A DNA stretch of 55,198 nucleotides, taken from contig JAUJOQ010000007.1 in the NCBI GenBank assembly GCA_030447725.1, positions 106,870 to 162,067 of the forward strand. Direction: 5' to 3'. The translations under genes and the position numbers were made by a program. Positions within the stretch are counted from its first letter, which is position 1. Each line of letters opens with the position of its first letter. The notes beneath the pieces are model-generated. The model saw only the letters and a program-made list of their open reading frames with translations. It was not told the DNA's origin and did not search any database. This DNA comes from Thermoleophilaceae bacterium (GTDB lineage: Bacteria; Actinomycetota; Thermoleophilia; Solirubrobacterales; Thermoleophilaceae). This document shows positions 33,926 to 42,431 of this stretch, piece by piece.

Positions 33926-35419
33926 GTGCGACGGACCCTGAGGACACGAATCACCACGCGCGTGGTGGCGCTCAGCGTCACCGGGTCGCTGCTGCTCGCC
34001 ACGGCGCTCATCCTCCTGATCGTCGCTGTCACCGGCCAGCGCGACGCGTCGCGAACCGCGTTTCGCTCTCAGGAGGCCCTCACCGCCGGAAGTCAGCTCG
34101 AGAAGTCGCTGATCACGATCGAGAACGGCCTGCGTGGGTACGTGGCAAGCGGACGGGAGCGCTTCCTCGCGCCGGCCAACCAAGCGCTTGACTCCTACCG
34201 GTCCCAGCTGGGCGAGCTGACGGCACTGCTCTCAGACGACCCCGGGCAGCAGGGGCGCGCGCGGCGCATCGGGGGCAGGATCGAGGACTACGTGAGCCTC
34301 TGGGCGCGCCCGCTCATCGCACTCGCGCGCGACCGTCCGCCCGCAGCCCGCAGCGTCGTGGTCACCAACGGCGGGCGCGAGCGGCTGGACGCCATCCGGG
34401 CGGGCTTTGCGCGTCTGTTCGCCCGTGAGCGCGCCGTCGCCCGCGCGCGCGAGGCCAGCGCCGAGCAGCGCTCGTCGCTGGCAATCGCCTTCGGTGTCGG
34501 CGGGCTCGGGCTCGTGTTCGTCGTCGCCGTAGGGGTGGTGCTCTACCTGCGCCGGGCGGTCGTTCGCCCGGTGGTCACGGTGGCCGAGGCCGCGGGCCGG
34601 CTGGCGGACGGCGAGCTCTCCGCCCGGGTGCCGGCCAAGCGCGACGACGAGATCGGCGCCCTTGCGCGAGGCTTCAACGCGATGGCGGATTCGCTTGAGC
34701 GCGGCCAAGCCGAGCTTCAGCGGTCACACGCGGAGCTCAAGCGCTCCAACAGCGAACTGGAGCAGTTTGCATCGGTGACCTCGCACGACCTTCAGGCCCC
34801 TTTGAGCACGATCTCCATGTATGCCGAGCTGCTCGAACGCCGGCACGGCGCCGAGCTCGACGGCGGGACGAGCCTGATCGACGGGATCCGCGGCGCCACC
34901 CAGCAGGCCAGGACGCTCATCCGAGACCTCCTCGAGTACTCGCGCGCGGGCCGGGGTCGACTTCGCACCGAGCCGGTATCCGCCGAGAAGGTGGTGAAGC
35001 AGGCGATGGAGGCCGTGGCGGGCGACATCGAGGAGACCGGCGCGCGGGTGACCGTGGGTTCACTGCCGGTCGTCCAGGCCGAGCGCACGAATCTGTGTCG
35101 CGTCTTCCAGAACCTGGTGGGCAATGCGGTGAAGTTCACCGATGACAGCCCGCCCGAAGTAGCGATCGGAGCGGAGCGCGACGGCCCCGCCTGGCGCTTC
35201 TGGGTCAGCGACAATGGGATCGGGATGGATCCCCGGCATGCAGAGCGCGTCTTCGAGCCCTTCCAGCGCCTGCACGGTGACGAGGATTACGCCGGGACGG
35301 GGATTGGCCTGGCCGTCTGCGCGCGCATCATCGAGCAGCATGGCGGACGGATCTGGGTAACTACCAGCCCCGGCGAGGGCAGCGTCTTCCTTTTCACGCT
35401 GCCGGCCGATGAGGCGTAG
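33926..35419 (+). CDS. CHASE3/HAMP sensor histidine kinase
   Basis: Membrane kinase of 497 residues from GTG 33926 with GGAGAG about eight bases upstream. Order: TM helix (about 15-35), extracytoplasmic CHASE3-like helical domain (GLRGYVASGRERFL), second TM helix (about 185-207), HAMP, a short coiled coil, HisKA with VTSHDLQAPLSTI, and HATPase with NLVGNAVKF, SDNGIGMDP and GTGIGLAVC. The last 11 bases overlap the next gene. Likely partners are the two divergently encoded response regulators. Confidence 0.93.
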   Translation: MRRTLRTRITTRVVALSVTGSLLLATALILLIVAVTGQRDASRTAFRSQEALTAGSQLEKSLITIENGLRGYVASGRERFLAPANQALDSYRSQLGELTALLSDDPGQQGRARRIGGRIEDYVSLWARPLIALARDRPPAARSVVVTNGGRERLDAIRAGFARLFARERAVARAREASAEQRSSLAIAFGVGGLGLVFVVAVGVVLYLRRAVVRPVVTVAEAAGRLADGELSARVPAKRDDEIGALARGFNAMADSLERGQAELQRSHAELKRSNSELEQFASVTSHDLQAPLSTISMYAELLERRHGAELDGGTSLIDGIRGATQQARTLIRDLLEYSRAGRGRLRTEPVSAEKVVKQAMEAVAGDIEETGARVTVGSLPVVQAERTNLCRVFQNLVGNAVKFTDDSPPEVAIGAERDGPAWRFWVSDNGIGMDPRHAERVFEPFQRLHGDEDYAGTGIGLAVCARIIEQHGGRIWVTTSPGEGSVFLFTLPADEA

Positions 35420-36338
35420 CAGCTTGAGAGCGATCGCATCTGCCGTGGTGGCCATGCTCGCGGCGTGCGCGCTTGGCGGGTGCGACGGCGGCAAGCAGCA
35501 AACCGCGCGGGATGCCGATGCGTCGGGACCGCCGGTGCGGCTGGGGACGAAGGACTTCACCGAGCAGTTCATCCTCGGGGAGCTGTACAGCCAGGCGCTC
35601 CGCGCGGAGGGCTTTCGCGTGGACCTCAAGCCCGATGTCGGCAGCTCGGAGATCATCCACCAGGCCATGGAGAGCGGGGGATTGGACATGTATCCCGAGT
35701 ACGTCGGAGTCCTGCTCTCGGAGATCGCCAACCGGCGAGAGCGGCCGCGAAGTCCGGCGGCAGCGTACCTCGCCGCGAGGGCCTTCGAAGAGCAGCGGGG
35801 CTTCACGCTGCTCTCGGCGACACCCTTCAGCAACTCCAACGCGCTAGCCGTCAAGCGTTCGTTCGCGCGCCGTCACCGCCTCCGGACGATCGCCGATCTC
35901 GGGAGAGTGACGGGGACGGTGAAGATCGGTGCGGCGCCGGAGTTCCGCACGCGCTTCGAGGGACTCGTCGGACTCACCGACCGCTACGGGCTCGACAACC
36001 TCGAAGTGAAGCCGCTGGTCATCGGAGAGCAGTACGCCGCGCTGGAGGAGGGAGAGGTCGATGTGGCCACGGTCTTCACCACGGACGGGCAGCTCGCGGG
36101 GCGGGGCTACGTACTGCTCGAGGACTCGCGTGACCTATTTGCGTCCCAGCGCGTCGCGCCGGTGATCAGCCGGCCGGCCCTGCGCACCCACGGTGGCCGG
36201 CTGACCGCCACGATCGATGCCGTAAGCGAGCGCCTCACCACAGGCGCGATGCGCGAAATGAACGCGGCCGTCGACGGGGACGGCCAAAGTCCGAGCAAGG
36301 TGGCCGACACTTTCCTTCGCGGCGAGGGGCTGAAGTAG
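35409..36338 (+). CDS. Glycine betaine/choline-type ABC substrate-binding lipoprotein (orphan)
   Basis: 309 residues with a lipobox (ACALGGC, about residues 19-25), so anchored to the outer face of the membrane. The rest matches OpuAC/ProX-type binding proteins: GTKDFTEQFILGELYSQAL, DVGSSEIIHQAMESGGLDMYPEYVG, SNSNALAV, VDVATVFTTDGQL. No permease or ATPase gene is nearby. The start overlaps the end of the histidine kinase by 11 bases, so expression is coupled. It may present ligand to the sensor instead of, or as well as, a transporter. Confidence 0.88.
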   Translation: MRRSSLRAIASAVVAMLAACALGGCDGGKQQTARDADASGPPVRLGTKDFTEQFILGELYSQALRAEGFRVDLKPDVGSSEIIHQAMESGGLDMYPEYVGVLLSEIANRRERPRSPAAAYLAARAFEEQRGFTLLSATPFSNSNALAVKRSFARRHRLRTIADLGRVTGTVKIGAAPEFRTRFEGLVGLTDRYGLDNLEVKPLVIGEQYAALEEGEVDVATVFTTDGQLAGRGYVLLEDSRDLFASQRVAPVISRPALRTHGGRLTATIDAVSERLTTGAMREMNAAVDGDGQSPSKVADTFLRGEGLK

Positions 36339-36971
36339 GACGGGCGCGGCGACTCGGCCGGCTGCATCGACGGCGTACGCGTATCCGATCGGTGTGCGCT
36401 CGGCGCGGGCACCGAGAGGGGCCGCCGCGAGGATGTCGCCTTTGGGGCGAAGCCGCGCAGGCGCGGGGACGCAGCTGGAGCGGCTCGAGCAGCGTCAGAG
36501 CTGCAGGAGGTGGTGGGCGACAGGCTGGCCGAGGCCTGTGCCTGGCAGCGGGCCCGCCGCGCCGATCGTGTATCAGCCCCGGCCGACCACGAGGCCGGCC
36601 CGGTCGTTGGGATTAGGTCAGTCGGGTCGTTATTAGAGTTAGTGGACGGCGCCAACGTTGGTCGCGGTCAGCACGACCTGGCCGATGCTCCCATCAAAAC
36701 AGCGCGACCGTGGCCGGTCCGCCGAAAGTGGAGCAGCCCGCGTTCTGGGATGCGGCGAACCTCGCCGAGGCCTACGCGTTTCAAGAGCCGAGGCCGTCGC
36801 AGCGCCATACCGGGGGGCGTGGAGCGCGACGGCCTCTTGGCGCTCTCCGGAGCGCGCTCGCACCCGCCCGCGCTGGCTCGAGAGCGACGGACGGCCGTAC
36901 ACACACCGACAATCTTTCCTGAAGGGACTTTCAAGGGCTCTGACTCACGCCCGCCGCAGCGTGCTTTTACC
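36339..36971. other. Intergenic stretch, no convincing gene
   Basis: About 630 bp between the binding lipoprotein and the DUF2382 remnant. Several frames stay open on both strands, but their composition (Arg/Pro/Ala) and lack of motifs look like GC-driven noise. A local AT-richer patch at 36600-36650 could hold a promoter. No hairpin-plus-T terminator seen. Confidence 0.6.
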
Positions 36972-37493
36972 TTGCAGTCGTCGGACATAGCCGACCCCAC
37001 GCAGCTCTTCCGCCACTACGGCGTCGACTACACCGAGGAGGGTTCGGTCACAGCCACCGGCGAGCTTCAGTCAGCCGGGGCCGGGCGCGGTACGGTCGGC
37101 CACGACACGAGCGGCCCCACGACCGACGAGGCGATGACGCGCTCGGAGGAGGAGCTGCGCGTCGGAAAGACCCAGCGCGAGCGCGGCCGCGCTCGCCTTC
37201 GCAAGTACGTGGTGACCGAGCATGTCCAGCAGACGGTGCCCGTCCAGCGCGAGGAGGTCCGCATCGAGCGCGAGCCGATCACCGACGCAAACGTCGGCGA
37301 GGCAACCGACGGCCCCGCGATCTCCGAGGAGGAGCACGAGGTCGTGCTCCACGAGGAGGAGGTCGTGACCGAGAAGCGCGCCGTTCCCAAGGAGCGCGTG
37401 CGGCTCGAGAAGGAGACCGTCACGGATGAGCAGACGGTCTTGGAGGAGGTCCGTAAGGAGCAGATCGAGGCCGAAGGCGAGCGCCCCGGCTAG
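36972..37493 (+). pseudogene. DUF2382 (YsnF/AvaK) stress protein lacking its PRC-barrel
   Basis: The C-terminal part is a clear DUF2382 domain (RARLRKYVVTEHVQQTVPV, VRIEREPIT, EEEHEVVLHEEEVV, EKETVTDEQTV). Just before it is LFRHYGVDYTEEG and VGHDTSGPTTDEAM, the linker that normally follows an N-terminal PRC-barrel. That barrel is missing: upstream the frame stays open to 36510 but reads as noise. There is no ATG or GTG near the domain; TTG at 36972 is the nearest possible start. I judge it a 5'-truncated gene, though a short functional protein cannot be excluded. Confidence 0.6.
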
Positions 37494-37530
37494 CAGGGTC
37501 GGCGCGCGCAGGTAGGCGGAGGCGGCACGG

Positions 37531-37670
37531 CTAGGGCCGTCCCTCCGCGGCACCAAGAGTGACGTCTGCGTCGTAGCGGTCCTTGCCCCTGTTCATCGCC
37601 GCGCGAAGCGGGTCAGGACAAGCAGCGCGTAGTCGATGCCCACCCCGATCCCGATCAGCGCTCAGGCGTC
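37531..37670 (-). pseudogene. Fragment of a second MMPL/RND transporter gene
   Basis: On the minus strand, LIGIGVGIDYALLVLTRF is a textbook MMPL transmembrane motif. It is followed, after a shift of one base, by RAAMNRGKDRYDADVTLG. An in-frame TGA lies just before it. Only about 45 codons survive. The intact MMPL gene begins its 3' end 200 bp further on and has different sequence at this motif, so this is a remnant of another paralogue. The following 200 bp to 37871 hold nothing recognisable. Confidence 0.6.
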
Positions 37671-37871
37671 GGCGAGGCGCGGTCTACCCACCGGTAAACG
37701 CTTCGCAGGTAACGGATGTCATGAGCTAGGCCCGACATGCGCCACCCCCGCGCCGCGCGCGGTGTGCCTATGGTCGCGAGCAATGGTCGGAGGCGGCGGG
37801 CCTCACCGTGTCGGGAAGCGGCCTTCGCGCCGCGAGCAAGTCGCCGACGCGGCCGCGTCGGCCTCTGCCGG

Positions 37872-40004
37872 TTAGGACTGCTGTGGCTCCGGGCCTTCGC
37901 CGAGAGCCAGCCGGGCGTGGATGCGGCGAAGCGGACGGGGTGCCCACCAGTTCCATTTGCCGAGCAGCTCCATGAGTGCCGGGACGAGGAGCGCGCGGAT
38001 GATCGTTGCGTCGATCAGCACGGCGAGGGCGGTGCCGATGCCGTTCTGTTTGATGAACACGATCTCGGAGGTCGCGAAGGCGCCTACCGCAATGCAGAAG
38101 AGAAGCGCCGCCGCGGTCACGATCCGGCCGGTTCGTTCCAAGCCGAGCGCCACTGCGTCGCGGTTGGAGGCGCCTCGGTCGCGCGCTTCCTTGATCCGTG
38201 AGAGCAGGAACACCGCGTAGTCGGTGGAAAGCCCGAAGGCGACCGCGAAGAGCAGTATCGGCATCGTCTGCTCGATCGCGCCCTGGCTCTCGTAGCCGAG
38301 CAGGCCCTCGAGGCGGCCGTCTTGGAAGATGAGTACGAGGATTCCGAACACGGCGCTGAGGTTGAGCGCGTTGATCAGAAGTGCCTTCACGGGCAGCACG
38401 AGCGACCCGGTGAACAGGAAGAGGAGCAGCAGCGTCGCTCCCACCACTATCGCGAGGGCGAGCGGGAGGTGGTTGCGAAGGCTCGCCTGGAAGTCCAGGA
38501 ACTCGGCCGTCGCTCCGCTCACGAGCACGGTCGCGCCGGGCGGGTCGGGGAGCGCGCGCACTCGCTTTACCGTCTCGCGAGCGGCCTCGGAGATGTGCGG
38601 GTGCGCGGCGATCGCCTCGACGAGCGTCAAGTCGCGGGCGACCGGGCGCGGCGCGCGAACGGCAGCAACTCCGGGCATGCGCGCTACCTCGGCCCGGATT
38701 TGCGCTGTGGCCGGCGCATCGCCAGCCTCGACGACGAGCCGGATCGGCGCGTCGCGGAAGGGCGGGAACTGAGACCGAAGCGTCTGATCGACCTGGCGCG
38801 CACCCGCGTCGCGGGGCAGGACCTGCGCGTCAGGCCAGGTGAACTTGATGCCCAGGAACGGTATGCCGGCGGCGACGAGCACAGCGGCGCTCACGAGCGC
38901 GATCGGCAGCGGGCGCCGCATCACCAACCGCGACAGGCGATACCAGAAGCCCGACTGGACCGGCCGCGCATCGCGTTCCGCGCGGCGCTGGAGGAACCGC
39001 GGCGCCAAGGCGTTGACCCGCCCGCCGAGCAGCGTCAGCACCGCCGGCAGAACGGTGAGCGAGATCGCCGCCGCGAGCAGTGCGACGAGCATCCCGCCCA
39101 GCCCCATCGAGTAGAGGAAGCGCTGCGGGAAGACGAGCAGCGACGCGAGCGCGGCGGCCACGGTCAGTGACGAGAACAGGACGGTGCGCCCCGCGCTATG
39201 CAGTGTCCGGCGCATCGCGGCGGGGCCCGGGCCGTGCTTTGCGATCTCCTCGCGGTAGCGCGAGACGATGAAGAGGCTGTAGTCGATCGCGAGCCCGAGG
39301 CCCAGCCCCGTTGTCAGGTTGAGCGCGAAGAGCGAGATCGAGGTCAGCTCGCTGGCGGCGCGCAGCAGGAAAAACGTGCCGACGATCGCGAGCGCCCCGA
39401 CCATCAGCGGCAGCAGCGCGGCCACGAGGCTGCGGAAGAACAGCAGCGAGAGCAGGAAGAGGATCGGGAAGGCGATCATCTCCGCCCGCACGAGGTCGTG
39501 CTCGACCTGCTCGTTTACCTGTGCCTCGATCAGGGCGGGGCCGCCGACCGAGATTCCGCGCTCCCCGGCCAGAGCATCCTCGATCGCGCGCGCCGCCTCC
39601 TGGCGTTGCTTGTCGCCGTTCGGAGCTAGCGCAACCGTGAGGTAGGTCGCATCGCGGTCGCGGGAAACGAAGTCGCGCGAGCCCGTGTCATAGAAGCCGG
39701 TCACCTCGGCCACGTCGCTGCGGGCGCGTAGGCTGCGTGCGAGTGCCGCGACGCGCCGTCGTGTCGCGGCCAAGCGCACCGGCGCCTCCTCGACCAGCAC
39801 GACCGCGCCGACCTCACGGAACTCTGCGCGGTCCAGCAGCGCGCCTGCGCGCGCGCTGTCGCTGTTGGGATCGTCGGCGCCGTAGGGGTCGAGGCGGTCC
39901 GCAACCGAGCCGCCGAACGCGCCGGCGGCGATGAAGAAGACGACCGCGATCAACGCCACACGACGAGCGCGGTGATCGGCGATGCGGGCAAGGGCGTCGA
40001 ACAT
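37872..40004 (-). CDS. MMPL-family RND transporter
   Basis: Membrane exporter of 710 residues, about twelve helices in the usual one plus five repeats. Both halves carry the family motif: GLGLGLAIDYSLFIVSRYREE and FGLSTDYAVFLLSRIKEARDRG. Likely exports lipids or drugs. The start at 40004 overlaps the PadR stop (ATGA); a longer frame to 40076 would run into padR. Co-transcribed with and probably repressed by the PadR protein. Confidence 0.92.
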   Translation of the reverse strand: MFDALARIADHRARRVALIAVVFFIAAGAFGGSVADRLDPYGADDPNSDSARAGALLDRAEFREVGAVVLVEEAPVRLAATRRRVAALARSLRARSDVAEVTGFYDTGSRDFVSRDRDATYLTVALAPNGDKQRQEAARAIEDALAGERGISVGGPALIEAQVNEQVEHDLVRAEMIAFPILFLLSLLFFRSLVAALLPLMVGALAIVGTFFLLRAASELTSISLFALNLTTGLGLGLAIDYSLFIVSRYREEIAKHGPGPAAMRRTLHSAGRTVLFSSLTVAAALASLLVFPQRFLYSMGLGGMLVALLAAAISLTVLPAVLTLLGGRVNALAPRFLQRRAERDARPVQSGFWYRLSRLVMRRPLPIALVSAAVLVAAGIPFLGIKFTWPDAQVLPRDAGARQVDQTLRSQFPPFRDAPIRLVVEAGDAPATAQIRAEVARMPGVAAVRAPRPVARDLTLVEAIAAHPHISEAARETVKRVRALPDPPGATVLVSGATAEFLDFQASLRNHLPLALAIVVGATLLLLFLFTGSLVLPVKALLINALNLSAVFGILVLIFQDGRLEGLLGYESQGAIEQTMPILLFAVAFGLSTDYAVFLLSRIKEARDRGASNRDAVALGLERTGRIVTAAALLFCIAVGAFATSEIVFIKQNGIGTALAVLIDATIIRALLVPALMELLGKWNWWAPRPLRRIHARLALGEGPEPQQS

Positions 40005-40561
40005 CAGGCGGTCCTCCTCTTCGTGCGGTTGCTTGGCTCTCCGTCTCCCGGCAGCTCCTCCAGCGCCTCCTCGCACCAGCGCACGCAGAACTCGCTCAGT
40101 GCGATGCCGAACCGCAGCGTCGCGTACTGGTAGGGCGTCGCGTGCTCGGCGACCGCGGGCTCGATCTCACGCAGGCGCGCCAGCTTCTCTGCATGGAGGC
40201 GCCGCTTGTGCTCGAGGGCCTTCGGCGCGGCGTCGGGAAGCGAGCCTGCGAAGAACAGCTTCAGCAGCGCCTCGTCGCGCGTCTCGAGGACCTCGGGCGC
40301 AAGGCGCAGCCACGCTTGCAGCTCCTGCCTCCCGGCGGGGGTAAGGCGGTATTCCTTGCGCTTGCGCTCTCCCTGGCTGCGCTCGGTGCCCTCGACGAGC
40401 CCTGCCGCCTCCAAGCGCCCCAGCTCGGGATAGATCTGACCGTAGCTGGCGGTCCAGAAGAAACGGGTCGAGCGGTCGACGATCTGCTTGATCTCGTAGC
40501 CGGTCCGCTGGCTCCCGTCGAGCAGACCCAAGATCACATAAGCCGTGGAGTTCAGCGCCAT
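40004..40561 (-). CDS. PadR-family transcriptional regulator
   Basis: 185 residues with the PadR winged helix: YVILGLLDGSQRTGYEIKQI, then SYGQIYPELGRLEAAGLVEG and RKRKEYRLTPAGRQEL. The C-terminal half is a helical dimerisation/ligand domain (Vir_act_alpha_C type). First gene of an operon with the MMPL transporter, the usual PadR-efflux pairing, suggesting ligand-induced export. Confidence 0.93.
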   Translation of the reverse strand: MALNSTAYVILGLLDGSQRTGYEIKQIVDRSTRFFWTASYGQIYPELGRLEAAGLVEGTERSQGERKRKEYRLTPAGRQELQAWLRLAPEVLETRDEALLKLFFAGSLPDAAPKALEHKRRLHAEKLARLREIEPAVAEHATPYQYATLRFGIALSEFCVRWCEEALEELPGDGEPSNRTKRRTA

Positions 40562-40600
40562 ACATCCTCAAGATATATCGGGAAGATATGCATGTCAACT
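40562..40600 (-). promoter_or_regulatory. Candidate promoter/operator of the padR-MMPL operon
   Basis: An AT-rich island in GC-rich DNA. AAGATAT occurs at 40570-40576 and again at 40583-40589 (13-base period). ACAT and ATGT half-elements flank them (40562-40565 and 40592-40595), as in known PadR sites. TGAGG lies just before the start codon. Autoregulation is inferred. Confidence 0.5.
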
Positions 40601-40650
40601 TTACGCCCGCCTGCCGGAGCGACGCGGGAGCCGATCTGAGGAAAATTCGT

Positions 40651-41352
40651 TCAGGAGCCAGCGCGCCCCTGTTCGCGTGCCACGAGCCCGGCGTAGACGA
40701 GGGCGAGGGCCTCGCCCAGAAGCTCGGGGCGAACCGATCCCGGCTCGATCAGCTCATCCACGGCGAGGCCGCCGATGATGCTCATCACGATGCGCGCGAC
40801 GTCCTCCGCCGGCATCGAGAGATCGGGCGTCCCGAGGTGGCGCGCCCGTGCCTCGAGAGCGCCTGCGAGAGCGCCGCGAAGCTCCGTCTGGCGCTCGGCG
40901 TAGTGGGTGCGTAGCTCGGGATCGCGGATCGCCAGGCTCCAGTACTCACGCTCGAGCAGCATGGCCTCGCGCTGCTTGCTGAGGCGCCCAGCGAACTCCC
41001 GGCTTGCCTCCACCGACATGTCGCGTTCGGGCGGCGCCGATTCGAGCACCGCGACCATCTCACGCATCGGCGCTTCGATGCGCTCCTCGAGCAGCGCCAT
41101 GAGCAGGTCCTCTTTACCGGAGAAGTGCCAGTAGAGCGCGCCCTTGGAGTACCCCGCCGCGGCGGCGATCTCGTCGACGCCCGCCTGCCGGTAGCCGCGG
41201 CGGGCGAAGACCTGCAGTGCCGCCCCCAGGAGCTCATCGCGCCCCTCACGTCCCTGCGAGCGAGCGGCGCGGGTGCGCCGATCGAGACGCGGGTCCTCTC
41301 GGCTACCCGATCTACGGCCTCTGCCAGATCCACGCCTAAGGGTCGCCCCGAT
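40651..41352 (-). CDS. TetR-family regulator (start codon unresolved)
   Basis: The HTH is plain: ELLGAALQVFARRGYRQAGVDEIAAAAGYSKGALYWHFSGKEDLL (quoted here as landmarks ELLGAALQVF, VDEIAAAAGYSKG and LYWHFSGKEDLL), followed by a ligand domain from MALLEERIEAPMREM to the stop at 40651. The frame is open up to the TGA at 41377-41379. Between there and the HTH I find no ATG, GTG or TTG. An ATC at 41352 lies seven bases after a perfect TATACT. A GTG at 41333 is in another frame and would need one indel. A frame error or a non-standard leaderless start are both possible. Confidence 0.8.
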   Translation of the reverse strand: MGATLRRGSGRGRRSGSREDPRLDRRTRAARSQGREGRDELLGAALQVFARRGYRQAGVDEIAAAAGYSKGALYWHFSGKEDLLMALLEERIEAPMREMVAVLESAPPERDMSVEASREFAGRLSKQREAMLLEREYWSLAIRDPELRTHYAERQTELRGALAGALEARARHLGTPDLSMPAEDVARIVMSIIGGLAVDELIEPGSVRPELLGEALALVYAGLVAREQGRAGS

Positions 41353-41367
41353 TGGAGTAGTATACCG

Positions 41368-41381
41368 ACTGAACGGTCAGT
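41368..41381. promoter_or_regulatory. Palindromic TetR-type operator
   Basis: ACTGAACGGTCAGT has ACTGA/TCAGT arms around a four-base centre. It overlaps the probable tetR promoter (TATACT at 41364-41359, minus strand) and abuts the ATG of the divergent GST-like gene at 41382. One bound repressor could therefore control both genes. Confidence 0.7.
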
Positions 41382-42134
41382 ATGTACATGCTATACGTGA
41401 TCCCCGGCTCGCACGCCTGCCGCTCGGCAATTCTCATGCTCGAGCACAAGCAGGTGCCCTACCGGCGCGTCGACGTGCCCACGCTCCTGCATCCGCTGGC
41501 TGCGCGGCTGCACGGGTTCGACGCGGGCGGCGAAACGCGCATCGCCGGGACACGGCGCACGCCTGCGATCCGCAGCGGCGATCGCCTCGGGACCGTGCCG
41601 GCGCTCGCCTCTCACGACCACCGGATCTCGACCAACCGCCAGATCGCGCGCTTCCTGGAGGATCGCCACCCCGAGCCGCCGCTGTTTCCTGCCGATCCGC
41701 TACAGCGGAGGGCGGTCGAGGAGGCCGAGCGCTGGGCGAACGGCACACTTCAAATGGCCGCCCGCCGGATCGCCCTGGCGTGGGCGGTGCGCGACCCCTC
41801 GGCGATGAGCCGCTCAGTCGCTGACGGCCGGATGGGCTATCTCCTCTACGGGCGCGCGCTCACGCGGCGCCTGATCATCCCGATCATCGGCCGTCGGGTG
41901 TTCGACGTCGACCCGGCCGCGGATCCCGAGCTCCTCGCCGATCTTCCTGCGATGCTCGACCGGATCGATGCCTGGATCGCCGACCGCATCCTCGGCGGAG
42001 CGCAACCGAACGCCGCGGACTTCATGATCGCGCCCAGCCTGGCGCTGATCCTCTACCGGCCGGACGTCCTACACCTGTTCGAGAACCGGCCGGCCCTCGA
42101 GCTCGTCGACCGGCTCCTGCCCGAGCCGGCGTAG
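41382..42134 (+). CDS. Glutathione-S-transferase-like protein
   Basis: 250 residues with a thioredoxin-like N-terminal domain (MLYVIPGSHACRSAILMLEHKQVPYRRVDV), a GTVPAL turn where GSTs carry the cis-Pro, and a helical C-terminal domain. The Ser-His-Ala-Cys near residues 9-12 occupies the catalytic position. Actinobacteria often lack glutathione, so the thiol or substrate is uncertain. ATG 41382 touches the TetR operator; ATG 41388 is an alternative. Probably the target of the divergent TetR protein. Confidence 0.82.
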   Translation: MYMLYVIPGSHACRSAILMLEHKQVPYRRVDVPTLLHPLAARLHGFDAGGETRIAGTRRTPAIRSGDRLGTVPALASHDHRISTNRQIARFLEDRHPEPPLFPADPLQRRAVEEAERWANGTLQMAARRIALAWAVRDPSAMSRSVADGRMGYLLYGRALTRRLIIPIIGRRVFDVDPAADPELLADLPAMLDRIDAWIADRILGGAQPNAADFMIAPSLALILYRPDVLHLFENRPALELVDRLLPEPA

Positions 42135-42199
42135 GCGCGGGTGGCGCACGGGACGGGCCGCCGGTTCGGCGAGCGATCAATCGCGGCAGAGTTCGTAGC

Positions 42200-42343
42200 G
42201 GGGTGTGGCAAACCGAACCCACGGACGGGGGCGAGCACGATGGTTGGATCCTGCGGGCAGTGGCACGCTCGCACCATCGCTATCGGCGGCCCACCACATG
42301 AGAACGGCGTGCGCGAGCACGTGGATATGCAAGTCCCCCGTCG
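42200..42343 (+). promoter_or_regulatory. Leader repeat, copy B
   Basis: Plus-strand copy with a perfect core at 42200-42219. It aligns without gaps to copies A, C and D for 80 nt and to copy A for about 145 nt with small gaps. At column 77, where A and C have their start ATG, this copy has ATC. The translated similarity with the ATPase N-terminus (MVG..W.ART.AI; GV.E; QVP) is clear. It stands 232 nt before the secreted RTX gene and may be a degenerate 5' fragment of an ATPase-like gene or a functional leader. Confidence 0.65.
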
Positions 42344-42431
42344 GCTCCCAATCGGGAGGCGAAGAGAACCCAGCTACCCAGGGATCCGCCTGCTACGGCG
42401 CGAGATCCATAACAGCAAGGAGCGTTTCCAC

